NCBI GenBank assembly: GCA_034440575.1 | Contig: JAOTOL010001523.1 | Span: 186,001 to 250,000 of the forward strand | Direction: 5' to 3' | Length of the DNA: 64,000 nucleotides | DNA from: Imbricaverruca yamaguchii | Lineage: Eukaryota; Arthropoda; Thecostraca; Neoverrucidae | Shown here: positions 22,799 to 34,212 of the stretch, piece after piece | How the letters are laid out: every line of letters begins with the position of its first letter | Position numbering within the stretch: position 1 is the stretch's first letter | The notes under the pieces: generated by a model | Seen by the model: the letters and a program-made list of their open reading frames with translations, nothing else | What the model was told of the DNA's origin: nothing | Database searches by the model: none | Translations under genes and position numbers: made by a program

Positions 22799-25394
22799 AG
22801 TGTTGATCTGATGATGGCGGGCCGGTCAAGATATTGTCGGTTGCGGCTAAGAATGGCCTAATACCTATTTGAGATTCATGGTTCAAATGAAAGCAGACTT
22901 TCGATCTTCTTTTCCCAAGGAAAAGGCAAAAAGTTATTAGTATTCTGCGGTTTCACCCATCCATTCTACTTTTCGGCCGTTGGCCATTTTCAAGATTGCA
23001 AAGGCTTACCGACCAAAACGTCGAGTAAGTGGGCTACACTTCCTTAAATCCTCGGTTTTTACTTCTTGGAAAGTACGACAAGGAAAGTTCGCCACGAGCG
23101 CGGGAGAGGCCCCAGCGTGTCTGCTTCCGTATATGCTGCTACATGACAAAAACTTGTCGGAACAACACGACCCAGTTCAGCCCGACTATTATGCTTTTGA
23201 AACCACAATGACTTTTTCGTTGCGGCATTTCAAACCTCGAGTATTTCCATTGAATTCGATCTGATCTTAGTTTCTAAGCAGCTTTTACCACAATACTTAA
23301 TAGAAATGAGCGCTTAAAAAATGTCTCGGGCTGGCACCGGCCCAGCCGGCCTTGGCTCAGGGCGAGCCAGTCCGTCACTGGTGACTGATGTCATGACGTC
23401 ATCAAACGTGACCAACACGCCCCGAAGCTGGGAGAACAGTGCCAGTGTGATGGAGGGTGCCGCGCTGAACGACTGCACGCGGCATTAACTGAACTGGAAG
23501 CCCGGGAGACAGGGACTGTGTAGTACAGCGTGGCACACATGTCAATAAAATCGCTACATTGGAACTGGAGGTACGTGCACCATATTCGGCACATGAAGCC
23601 CATGTTGATAGGAGTTCAGCCAACCACGTCTGAATCAGATTGCCTTGCAATGCACATATGGCGAAGGTAGAGACAATCCTCCTGTAATCAAGCTCATCTG
23701 CCGACTACCGATCACTTATCTTGAAGTCGAATGCGCTGTCTTTGTCGAAATGTGTTTTAATTCGCTCTGAAATTGCTGCTCTTTCGTGAAAACTTGCCGC
23801 AATAATGTTTTCACGGACTGCCACCTGAGTGCCGTTGCGGTCGGTCTGTGAGACCCCTGTCTCGGTGTGGGTCCGATACTGTGTTTGCAATATTGGATCA
23901 TGTAGCCCGCCCTACCTCCACTGCTCGTCCAGCGCCCCGAATTGTGCCTCGTGCTAGTTTTGATACCAAATGGGGTAAAATTGTCTTTGCTTCAAGCTAA
24001 CGCCACATCACGATAAATACCCGCAGGCCGCAGATTACACCAACTGGAAGATGGAACATACTTTTCTGAATGTCCACCACGCAACTTACTTGAGGGTGAT
24101 TTCCCTTGCTGTTCGTTTGCTCTCCTTACCTGAAAAACATGGAAAAGTATGTTAAAAACCTCATCAGGAGGCGGCAATCATGATGGATGACCTCTTAGCA
24201 GGACATAGTCAGCGTCGCATACAACAAGCATCACAGCGCTTTTCAGGGCGACTTGTCGCAAGTGTTCCAAGTCCTTGACGTTTTCACCTTGCCACGGCAT
24301 GGCTCGCCCAGGATTATGTGCTATCAGGGGCGGATACAGGGAGACACAGGGAGCGTGTGACCTCACCCACCATGGAAAGTGCCGTTCCTCCAGACAGGAA
24401 AAAACACCCTTCCGGGAAGGTTTGAGTGCAATCCCCTCGAATTGTGCAGCCAGAGGCGCCCCAAGGAAACAAAAGGCGCCCCTGCAGTGCGCTCCAGTGC
24501 ACCCCGTCGAATTTATCATCCAGAGGCGACCCGCCAGGTACTCTCGCAGCGGCGCCACTCCAGGTAAAGTGCTCCCATGGCAATTCCTGGATCCGTCTCT
24601 GTGCACGATCGGCCACAGTCTCCAGCTATCTGTAGTTGTGCCGTGGCATCAGAGCACAGCATATCCCAGGGCGCCTCAAGAACATGACTTGGCCGTAAAG
24701 GCGCGTCTAGTGCGGGGCGCCTACATCTTTCTCTGCACCCCTGGCAAGAGGGATGCACCTGGATGGGCTAGTTAATGGTCAGAGACATATTCGGCCGCGA
24801 TTCTAGCCACTTTCATATCACAGCACTTGTACATCTTGGGACGCAAGAATCTGGAGTGCATGGGGAAGAGACAACGCACAGGTTGTGGCATGCGCAGGGA
24901 GGGGTGGGGAGGGGGGGGGGGGGAGGGGAGTGTGGCAGGGTGCAAATCGGGCAGCGTAAATACTCTTGTTGAAGGGCCATGGGAGCAAATCGAATCTGGT
25001 GTGAAGCTGCTGGAACAAAATGCAACATTTGAATTGAAGCATGCACGACAAAACGTACAACGGACGGTTCACTATCTAGAGCGGTCGCAAACCCACATTT
25101 GGGGATGTTGTCTAGGTCCGGGACAAGCCCCAGCGACCAAAAACACGGATCGGACCCGTCTCTGCCGCATGGCCTCCCACCACGCATCTCCAGCCAGGAG
25201 TGGTCACTGAACCAGGATCGGACCCGTCTCTGTCCTGCGTCACCGCCACAGTCAGCTGCTCGGTCAGCTGGAGGACGAGCTGAGTGCCGCAGCGGCAGCG
25301 GCCTGTGGCCGGGGTCGGGCAGTGGCGCCACACCGCCGCCCAGTCGCCTTCTGCCCGCTGCCCAGTCGCCTTCTGCCCGCTGCCCAGTCGCCAC
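22799..25394. other. Non-genic stretch of 2.6 kb
   Basis: Contains CRE-like TGACGTCA at about 23393, inside a near-palindrome GATGTCATGACGTCATC. A purine tract at 24896-24932 includes a run of about 14 G. CAGGGGCGGATACAGG at about 24328 resembles a hAT left end, but no matching right end was found. No gene recognised; at 25260-25390 CAGTCGCC-type motifs repeat three times. Confidence 0.4.
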
Positions 25395-26390
25395 GCGCAC
25401 GTCCGGGGGGGGGGGGGACAGATATTTCCCCCTGCGGGTTTTCCTAATTTGTCACCATACTAATTGGGTTAGCAAAGCCAAACCTCGCGTAGCTGCTCAT
25501 TGGTCTTTTCCTCATATCCTCATACATTTTTGATCCTGGGTCATCTCAGGTCAGGTCACCAGGTCAGGCGAAGTGACCCAACGTCCATCGGAGTTCCAGA
25601 TAGCACAACTTCCACAATAATTGGGCGATTTATTTCAAACTTATAACACGTCACAATCTCATCAGGGACCATAACATACGTATCGTTCTTTTCGTGGCAT
25701 TGACCTGAGGTCAAGTCGCGGCCATGGCTTCCCCCATTATAGGGCTATGGTAAAATATACAAATGTTTCCTGGGTACATATTTGCCCTCTAAATGGCATC
25801 ACAACGATTGTGGCGTGTAGTTGGAAGATATGCTCAATGATGCCGCTGATATTTGTGCTCAGTGACCTCACCCAGGTCATCTGAGGTCACCTGAGATCAC
25901 TAGCATATTTATGTTCATTACATCGCACTCCATTGAGCTAGAGGGCTGAAATTACCGTCATTGTGCTTGTCTCGCCAAGACGTGTCGATTGATGCATTAT
26001 ATGCCCTCCCTAGGCTATTTCATGACCTTGACCTGAGGTCATAGTTTCGGTTTTCCTGATCTTAAATCACACCGCCTATTGTCGGTAGCACAATTCAAGG
26101 ACTGTCGAATAGCGTTCGCCGTTTGTTTCTATCTGTTACAGGTCCCGAGATATGTGCCAATATCTGAGTCCCACCCGATCTGGTCGAATTTGACCTATGA
26201 TGACCCAGTGACCTGAATATTGACCGGAGCGAAAAAAGGACCGAAACACTCTCGATAGGGCCTGTCACCATTTATCCAACGCCGTTTTCCGTTTGTCGCT
26301 AGCCTGCAAAGTTCTAGAGATCTTAGGGGGCAGACATCTGCCCTCCCCTCCTCCGGACATGCGAAGTTGGCGCGGACCGCCGGACGTGCG
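25395..26390. mobile_element. TIR repeat family T1, full copy (about 995 bp), rich in AGGTCA half-sites
   Basis: The ends CGCACGTCCGG (25396-25406) and CCGGACGTGCG (26380-26390) form an 11-bp inverted repeat. Just inside each end is a palindrome-like G/C run around CAGATATTT or CAGACATCTG (about 25407-25435 and 26326-26345). The left 450 bases match the second copy at 53254-54425, proving it is a repeat. No target duplication is evident and there is no transposase frame, so this is a non-autonomous DNA element of unknown superfamily. It carries 13 AGGTCA or TGACCT half-sites between 25548 and 26214. Confidence 0.65.
25548..26214. promoter_or_regulatory. Cluster of 13 nuclear-receptor-type half-sites
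   Basis: AGGTCA or its complement starts at 25548, 25553, 25561, 25701, 25708, 25863, 25874, 25884, 26023, 26029, 26036, 26191 and 26209. Arrangements include a two-base-spaced direct repeat (25553/25561), a four-base-spaced direct repeat (25874/25884), everted pairs spaced by one base (25701/25708 and 26029/26036) and an adjacent pair (26023/26029). AGGTCA is the established half-site of many nuclear receptors. Binding or regulation here is inference. Confidence 0.5.
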
Positions 26391-26919
26391 AGTGTTAATG
26401 AAGTAGCTGGCGTTGGCGACAATTTGCTGTTACCCAGGAGACAAACTTTCCAAGGAATAGCTAATAGGGAATTAAGATTCCTGGCGGCTAAGTGACGCAA
26501 CAAACTTTTCATAAGAACGAGAGGATCTTTAGTCGATTGTGTTGTGCAAGGCCATAAAAGTGCTATTAAATCTCCGAAATCCGACGATTTTCCGCTTAAA
26601 AGGATTTTTGCTCCTTTTAGCATCTTAGCTGCGATTTACATTTTGCATTCTATATTTTAGCTAGCTTGCAACATTTGGTTACGCGACCGAACCTGGTCCC
26701 TGCTTTCCAATAGTGATAATTTGTTGATCTGTGACTTCGTCATTTGTTGATCTGTCAAGTCCTGACAGCATGACGTCAGCACGCAGCCGCTAATGGAAAA
26801 CGACGAGATGCGACGAGACAATCAGGAAACGCCGCGTGCAATCCTAATTTGATCCCAATATAGTCGGTGTTTGACGCACCTTGCCTTCGTTCAGGCAAGT
26901 CAGAGTTTCAGAGGGTATC
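26391..26919. other. Non-genic spacer
   Basis: A+T-rich sequence with TGACGTCA near 26770. ATTTGTTGATCTGT occurs twice near 26720-26755. No gene recognised. Confidence 0.4.
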
Positions 26920-27118
26920 CAGCAGAGGGTGGGTGAAGGTAGCCAGCAGAATGTGGTCGGAGGTAACCATTAAAATGTGGGTGGAGGAAACCAGTAGAAT
27001 GTAGTTGGAGGCAACCATCAAAATGTGGTTGGGTAGCCATCGAAATGTGATCAAAGGTGGCCTCAGAACGTGGTCAGATGAAGCCATCAGAATGTGGTCG
27101 GAGGAAGCCATCAAAAGA
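26920..27118. repeat. Degenerate minisatellite of about 26 bp
   Basis: AGCCATCAGAATGTGGTCGG and variants recur about eight times with irregular spacing. This looks like an old, decaying array next to the well-preserved 34-bp array. Confidence 0.8.
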
Positions 27119-27169
27119 TGGCAGACTGTATGAAGTCCTCGCCAGCCATCATGCGGCGGAACCCGGGAC

Positions 27170-27549
27170 AAGACGACATCAGCTTGACGGTGACACCCCA
27201 GACAGGGTGAAACCAGCGTGACGGTGACACCCGGGACAGGGTGACACAAGCGTGACGGTGACACCGCGGACAGGGTGACACCAGCGTGACGGTGACACCC
27301 GGGACAGGGTGACACCAGCGTGACGGTGACACCCGGGACAGGGTGACACCAGCGTGACGGTGACACCCCAGACAGGGTGAAACCAGCGTGACGGTGACAC
27401 CCGGGACAGGGTGACACAAGCGTGACGGTGACACCGCGGACAGGGTGACACCAGCGTGACGGTGACACCCCGGACAGGGTGACACCAGCATGACGGTGAC
27501 AGCCCGGACAGGGTGACACCAGTGTGATGGTGACACCCGGGACAGGGTG
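27170..27549. repeat. 34-bp minisatellite, about 11 copies
   Basis: The unit begins GGGTGACACCAGCGTGACGG and repeats every 34 bases (for example 27239 and 27273). Runs of units with matching variants (CAGACAGGGTGAAACC, CACAAGCG, ACACCGCGG) occur twice in the same order, suggesting duplication of a multi-unit block. The right end runs into a perfect hairpin. Confidence 0.96.
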
Positions 27550-27566
27550 AAAAACCCTGTCCCGGG
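27536..27566. other. Perfect 13-bp hairpin at the end of the 34-bp array
   Basis: CCCGGGACAGGGT (27536-27548) pairs perfectly with ACCCTGTCCCGGG (27554-27566) across a five-base loop GAAAA. The left arm is the array's own unit, so the array reverses direction for 13 bases and stops. Confidence 0.9.
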
Positions 27567-29987
27567 AGAACTCCCTTCCCTGGGAAAACACTGGCTGCGC
27601 CACTGCTTCTTCCTGCATCCCAGGTTAAGTTGCGGGATTTTTACCTAAGCTATGCCTTCTTGCTGAATTCTTAGCAAAGTTATGTCTGCCGTAGCTGTTT
27701 AAGCACGTGCAATCCTCCGACGACTTGATTAACATATCCGAACCAAGGCCGCTGGCGATGTGGCATTGTGGTATTGGCACTGGGAACTAATATCTGCTAC
27801 TGGTATTGATGGTTCTCGCGATGTGGTAATGTGATATTTGTTGGTGATGTGTTACCACGGGGCCCCGAGTTGCTCGCCCATAGGCGGTCACTTCCGGCTG
27901 ACCCAGCTGACCTGCCACACACACCAGGGAGACCACACGCACGCCGCTTGGGCCTGCAGCAGAACGTGCCGCAGATCGGGGGTAATGGCGGGTAAATGGG
28001 CGCGCGCAGTGGCGCCAGGTCACGGCTTGCCGTCGGCTCAGCGGGTCCGCCCCCTCCACCTTGTCCTCGCTCTGAATCGTGCGCGGCTACCAGTATGCCT
28101 GTGTTGCTGCAGGTGCACACGCCAAAGTTGGATGCTTTTAGGAATGCATGTGCGTCTTAAACCCGAAAATGTCCCATCGAACTTTTATGAGAGGCGCGAA
28201 CGTGTTCGTTAAAACTCGGTTTTCGTGATTAATAATTCGTTGCAAAGTTATAAGTCGGACGTTGAGAGACAAAGCAAATCATATTACTTCTTTGGAACGG
28301 GTAGAAAGAACGGCCTTTTCCGCCATCCTGAAGTATTTAACATTTACCTTCACGCCCAGCGATAGTGGTGATGCAAAAAGTCCCAATGCCAGCGTACATT
28401 CGCAGTCAAGAGCACAGAGTTACACCACTGCTCAGGTGGTGATCATCCATGACGTACAGCAGCGAGTCTTTCGCTGGACATAGCTCAGACTGTTATGCCA
28501 GCTAACGAGCGGATTCATCTGCCATACGGAACGGCTCAGTATCTGCCCGATGCCGGCCCAGTCAGTGGGAGTGGGACGAGCTGACAATACCAGGGGGACC
28601 ACGACGTTCCGCGACTCATCGCCAGCCGTCAACCAACACGATCGTGATAGCCGGCGAACCCTCGGCAGTAAGCTCATGCCTTTGGCTATATATTCTCCCA
28701 TGGTTTTCGTTGATAAGTCGCTCCACCCATCATGCGCGACGTACAGTCGTCAGCGGTTCCACTACTCATAATTTCACTTTCGCTGCTGGTACCTGTCGCG
28801 ATTAAGATTATCTCTACCGCCGAGTACAAATTGGACACTGCGCTACCGCCTCAATCCGGGGCGTCGCGTGTTTTGTTGGCGAATCGCTAGGCGAGTTCCC
28901 CAGGCTGGTGACGTATTACGTTGAAACGTGCCAGATGGTCTCCTGACGGGCCAGCTCCTGGGAGTACGCTGGCGCCGAAACACTGTACAGACTCACTTAG
29001 AAGGCACTGTGGTCGCGCGCCGGTTCCGGAATGGAATGTATCACCCCGCGTGATCGCCCGCCGCTCCCGGAACGAAATATGTGTCATCTTAGGCCATACC
29101 GGAATGGAGTGCGTGTCTTCCTACGTCATCGCGGAATGGGTCCCAAAAATCGATCCCATACTGAGAAAAATCGTCCCATGCAGCTCGTCTGACGTCGGTC
29201 ATAACACCTCCACGCAAGAAGTGGCCAGAATCCGTCAGAACGGCCAGCCGGTCCGAAGTGACGGCCTCCCCGCTCCAGTGAGGCGGATCGGCCGTGGCCG
29301 AGTCGTGACCGGGTCGTCATGGTAACGACCCCTGCCGCCGGCGCCCGCCCACGCATACCTGGACTGGACACTGGACACGGCGCCACACCCAGTCGCGGTC
29401 GTGCCAGACTCCGAGGAGCACCGCACTCCGCACAGCATCCGCCAAACAGAGGTGACGTCAGCGCTACATTTGCAGGTCAATTGAAGGCAATTTGACGTGG
29501 CTAGTAGTAACTCCCCAGTGCTCCACAAATGTGGTGTCATGCAATGATTAGGTGTTCGTGAGCGCCTCTACCCGGCGAACGCAGCGGCAGCTCTCGCCCT
29601 GCCGCGAAGCATTCCGACACCAACGGATGTGCTGAGGCCTGATGATGTGCCACATAGTGCACGTACACCAAATATGCGTACCCAGCTGAACCAAGCACTT
29701 GCACTAGACACTCGTCGACATAATTGACACAACATTTGTATATATTCACCAGTGGCTGACCTCAAGAGCAACGGTCACGTAAAATTACCACATTGAGGGA
29801 TGCATCACTGTATGTCTGACACGATACATAATATACAGTAACGCCGCCGAAGTAACTAAACAACATCGCGTTTTTCAAGTATAAGAGCTTTAATATCTCA
29901 GCAAGGCAGTTTTGACACATCGCGGATTACTCTCACAGCATGTCACCCGTTATGCATGCAATCATGGATTACAGTAATGACAAATGC
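27567..29987. other. Non-genic stretch of 2.4 kb
   Basis: Mixed composition. At 29020-29150 a GGAATG-containing phrase recurs three times imperfectly. Open frames of up to about 140 codons have no recognisable domain. Confidence 0.4.
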
Positions 29988-30122
29988 CGGACAGCGTAGA
30001 ACACCACCAGCTCAGATCACGGCCAGATAGCCACCGCCGTGAGGGGCAATGCCCGGACAGCATAGAACACCACCAGCTCAGATCACGGCCAGATAGCCAC
30101 CGCCGTGAGGGGCAATGCCCGG
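29988..30122. repeat. 66-bp tandem duplication, 2 copies
   Basis: Two nearly identical 66-base units, each starting GCCGGACAGCGTAGAACACC or CCCGGACAGCATAGAACACC. Only two substitutions are obvious, so the duplication is recent. Confidence 0.95.
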
Positions 30123-31189
30123 TCTGCTGCAGGATCGGTGATAATGACATGGCATTACATCGCCGAGACACTCAATTTGCCGGCCGACTGTCATGGCACG
30201 ACCGCCTCAAAAGGCAACAGGAAAACGCCGCCGCGACCGTGCCGCGCTCAGTGACATCCCGCCGCCTGGCCGAGGCGCCGAGCGATAGTCATCGGCTGAT
30301 TCCCTCAGCTTATCGACATCCTGCCTGTCACGTGCACACTGCTCACCCTCCGGCAAAACACGCCCCCCCCCCCACCGCCCTCCCCTCCCCCGGGCGAACG
30401 CGCCAACACGCAAAGGCGTCAGATTATTTCAGAATCACTCCATTCTTCTCCGGAAGCCCTGTAATGTTGCAATACAAATTCCTTCATACCGTTTGCATTC
30501 GAGCATTAATTGCAGTCGAGATTCATGACGCCCCTATCATGCGCTGATGGCCCAGCAGGCATATTCTGCACGCCAGGCTTTGAACGTAGACCAACATGAA
30601 CTGCTCAACGGAAACGAAGTTTTCTTTTGTAGGAAGTATCAGTTCGAACCCAACCAGCCTGAGACAATTAATAGCATGATTCACACCCATGTCAACACAA
30701 ACATATCAATGCATGCAAGCATGCCCCACAGAGCACAGAATTGAAACACGAGATGATTAAGGTGAGCAGGGTGAACAGAAGCAGAATGTATCCACTAGTT
30801 CCATGGGAACGCTCTTGGTTTTCGCCGGCTTGAGAGAGAAGACCGTCAATGTGTGATTAAACCTATATATATGCAACGTGCGGAACCATATGGTAGGGCA
30901 ATACAAGTAATACGACATGTCTCACCTTCCTATCTTCAAACCGATGTTCTCTATTCAAATCCTAGCAGCAGGCGCCCAAACGGCACCACGTCATCAGGCG
31001 ACGTCAGGACATTAGGCGACGTCAGGAGGCGGTCAGGCGGCGTGAGGAGGCCCGCCGGCTGCCTCGCAGCAACCAGGAGCGAGAGGGTGACCAGCCCAGG
31101 ACCACCGCGGCGAACCCTTCAGTGCAGGGTGTGGCTGGCGAAGGGGAGATGAGGCGGGGGTGCACACTGCACACACCGGCGTACCGTCG
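30123..31189. other. Non-genic stretch
   Basis: Contains a run of about 11 C near 30363. GGCGACGTCAGGA motifs repeat three to four times around 30990-31050, just upstream of the 67-bp array. No gene recognised. Confidence 0.4.
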
Positions 31190-31789
31190 CAGTGTCACGC
31201 ACAGCAGACGTGGTCTCACAGAGTGGGGCTTGTCGCGGGCCCTAGTACCACGGCAGTTGGTGGGATGCACAGCAGACGTGGTCTCACGGAGGGGGCTAGT
31301 CGCGGGCCCTAGTACCACGGCAGTTGGTGGGATGCACAGCAGACGTGGTCTCACAGAGGGGGCTAGTCGCGGGCCCTAGTGTCACGGCAGTTGGTGGGAT
31401 GCACAGCAGACGTGGTCTCACGGAGGGGGCTAGTCGCGGGCCCTAGTGTCACGGCAGTTGGTGGGATGCACAGCAGACGTGGTCTCACGGAGGGGGCTAG
31501 TCGCGGGCCCTAGTGCCACGGCAGTTGGTGGGATGCACAGCAGACGTGGTCTCACAGAGGGGGTCGCGGGCCCTAGTGTCACGGCAGTTGGTGGGATGCA
31601 CAGCAGACGTGGTCTCACAGAGGGGCTGGTCGCGGACCCTAGTACCACGGCAGTTGGTGGGATGCACAGCAGACGTGGTCTCACGGAGGGGGCTAGTCGC
31701 GGGCCCTAGTACCACGGCAGTTGGTGGGATGCACAGCAGACGTGGTCTCACAGAGGGGGCTAGTCGCGGGCCCTAGTGTCACGGTAGTT
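31190..31789. repeat. 67-bp minisatellite, about 9 copies
   Basis: Units repeat every 67 bases (TGGGATGCACAGCAGACGTG at 31261 and 31328, for example), with occasional shortened units (about 31560 and 31625). Variation is mostly GTGTCACGG versus GTACCACGG and CACAGA versus CACGGA. The last unit passes directly into the LINE fragment. Confidence 0.97.
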
Positions 31790-32198
31790 GATCGGACGGT
31801 AGGAGATCTTATCGGGGTCTTTAAATTTGTCCATGGTCTGGAGAGGGGATATTTTGGGGAAATGTTTGAATTGAACAGAAATGATGCAATTAGAGGTCAT
31901 AAATTCAAAATTAAAGTTAACCACAGCAGAACAAGGTTAAGGCAAACTTTCTTTACCAACAGGGTAGTAGAACACTGGAACCAGCCGCCAGAAAACATTG
32001 TCAGTAGCAGCACATTGGACATCTTTAAAAACAGCATAGACAATCATAATAATAGAGGGCTTGCATTTCAGTATTACAGGGAGGGCTGATTGACAGATTT
32101 GGTGGGCAACTGGTTCAGTGTACATAGTGCAACCAAGAAGGGCCCTTGTGACTCATAGTTGCACTAATCTTTTATGTCTTTATGTCTTTATGTCTTTA
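31790..32198 (+). mobile_element. 5'-truncated LINE (non-LTR retrotransposon): C-terminus of reverse transcriptase ORF plus 3' tail
   Basis: The frame from about 31790 to the TGA at 32087-32089 encodes roughly 99 residues with the conserved tail of LINE polymerases. RTVGDLIGVFKF is followed by RGHKFKIKVN, then an F-F-NRVVEHWNQPPENIV block and FKNSIDN. The family pattern is GDLI-FK, RGH-K and RV-WN-LP-V, where the usual L of LP is Q here. After about 80 untranslated bases there is an 8-bp tail repeat TTTATGTC, three copies from 32171. A short tandem tail and this C-terminal pattern fit CR1/L2-like or related clades; the clade is not certain. Everything upstream (palm, fingers, endonuclease) is absent. 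The left break coincides with the edge of the 67-bp array. Confidence 0.85.
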
Positions 32199-33582
32199 CG
32201 TAGACGGCGTATCACAGGAAACTGACGGCGGGATGATTTCGCTCCACTGACAGACATGTACTCGTCAGCTGGACTAAGTTCGGCTTCCGTCTACAAACAG
32301 AGAGAAATATCCCACTTACAAAACTGAAAATCGTCGCTCAGTTTACGACGGCGATTGCCTGCGGCTTGGCTAAAAGGAGACGAGAATGGTCTGAGCCATG
32401 TCCATGAGTACCCTGCTACTCAATGCCGCTGCACGCGACCACATTCCTGCGCACAGCACGACCGGGTCAGAGTTCGGACAGACGTGCACGACCGTGCACT
32501 GTTCTGCACAACTGTGTACTGCTCTGCACGGTCCGGTGGTGTCGCCGGTGCTCACCCTGCATAACATTCTGCATGTAGTGCGATGCATGCGGACCAAGGT
32601 CTTTTGTAATGAAATCCGGCACGTGTTTTCATTACAGAAGACCTTGGTCATGAAATCCGGCACGTGTCTTACTCTGTAAGACATTCCCCACAGAGCGCTC
32701 TTAAAGACGTTTGCGTTTGCTATCAAGAGAATTGGAAAGTGAGGAAAGGCGGTGTTGCCGGAATGCGAAACGCCTGACATTTTCCGTAGTATGTTCCGTG
32801 TGTGAAGTAAAATTATGGTTTGGAAGGATGTAATGTCATTTGTCTGTGAGTCGTTTATGCTTTCCTCATTATCCATGCTCACTGTCACCTCGTGTTCCCT
32901 CCGTTCACTGGTCTCCAATAAATGGATCGAAGTCCGACAGCAAGCGACACGTAGTGCATGTCTGCAATAAGAAAAGGGAGCCGTTCGCTGTGAATAATCC
33001 ACATTGCATGGGTGTGCCAGTGTGAATGAACCAAGGCTTCGATGAATATGCAAAGATCCTGCAAAAGCTACGAGACAGCGCCATCATGCCAGCCGGCGAA
33101 GTCCCGTCTTCCGCGTGTTCGAACACCGCCAACAACCGAGCACGTTCGATGATATACTGTATGTGAGCGTGCTGAATCGGCGAAGCCGGATACGGCCGGC
33201 GAGCCCGGGACTGTGCCGACCGGCGCCGGGCCGTGACCTCTCCGACCTCGGATGGACACACCCGGCAGTTCCCTGCGAGCCTGCACCGCACGGCGCACAT
33301 CGCAAACGTGCATAACTGCGCTCATGGCTAGTGGGTCGGCCATAGTCGTAGCTTGTCGGCTGGCAGCCAGGCGCGGCCGTTTATCGATGCATTTAGCACC
33401 GTTATCGGTCGGCGGTGAAGGGGTTCGGCTGGCGTGCGAACGGCGCTCCAATCTCCTCCGTGGCCGACTCACGATTCCTGGAAGGTGTGTGACTGAACAG
33501 TGTTTTTGTTTTGTTGTGCTGCTCTTGTCTCGGTTACACTATTCACCGTCTGCGTGTCGATTTCATGTCAGTAGCTGCCCTG
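32199..33582. other. Non-genic stretch with one strong hairpin
   Basis: Apart from the hairpin and direct repeat at 32592-32667, this holds average sequence and a CpG-richer part at 33170-33450. No protein family recognised. Confidence 0.4.
32592..32667. other. 23-bp hairpin overlapping a direct repeat
   Basis: Arm 32592-32614 pairs with arm 32627-32649 at 22 of 23 positions, the exception being a T opposite G, which is a permitted wobble in RNA. The loop (32615-32626) contains CGGCACGTGT. The segment ATGAAATCCGGCACGTGT, made of the arm end plus loop, is repeated directly at 32650-32667. The order is arm, loop, inverted arm, loop again. Confidence 0.9.
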
Positions 33583-33830
33583 AAGAAAGAAAGAAAGAAA
33601 GAAAAAAGGAAAGAAAGAGAGGGAGGAAGAGAGAGAGAGAAAGAGAGAAAGAGAGAAAGAGATAGAAAGAGAGAAAGGAAAGAGAAAGAGAGAGAAAGAG
33701 AGAGAGGGGAGAGAGATGGTAGAGATGAGAGAGAGGATAGAGGGTAAGAGAGAAAGAGAGAGAGGGGAGAGAGAGAACGAGAGGATTGACGAGAGGACTG
33801 AAGAGAAACCCAGAGAATCAGCGGGGAGAG
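33583..33830. repeat. Purine tract (GAAA/GAGA)n
   Basis: Almost entirely A and G on the plus strand for about 200 bases, mixing AAAG and GAGA units. Long homopurine stretches with internal symmetry can form intramolecular triplex DNA. Confidence 0.93.
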
Positions 33831-34212
33831 CAAGGGGAGAAAGAGTGACGAGAGATACGCAAGCAATACCACGGAAACGGCAGCGGGGAGGACAGAGGAG
33901 AGGACCGAGAAGATGGTCCGGGGATTGGCCAGCGCGGGAGAATGGCGCAGTGAAAGGCGGCTAGCGAGCATGAGTTGGCAGCGCCGCCAGGACGACCTAC
34001 GCGCCGCCAAAGGTCACCTACGGGTCACCGCCTGACACAGGGTGGTGTCGAGTTGGCGCCACCGCAGGCGCGCCAAGATGAATGTTCGCCTGATTATTGG
34101 CGGTGGCGCGATGAAGATGCGGCCTTGGTGTTGGGAGGAGCGTGAAGTGCACCTGCGAGCAGATATGTGGCAAGAGCACAAGGTTGAGTGTGGTGAACAC
34201 ACGCGCACAAAA
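33831..34212. other. Non-genic spacer
   Basis: Purine-biased on the left, then G+C-richer. No gene recognised. Confidence 0.4.

Noticed and set aside
24328..24345. Left end of another hAT element (CAGGGGCGGATACAGG)
   Set aside because: No inverted partner or 8-bp duplication was found within several kilobases.
33511..34010. Arg/Glu/Lys-rich or Leu/Ser-rich proteins around the purine tract
   Set aside because: Simple-sequence translation only.
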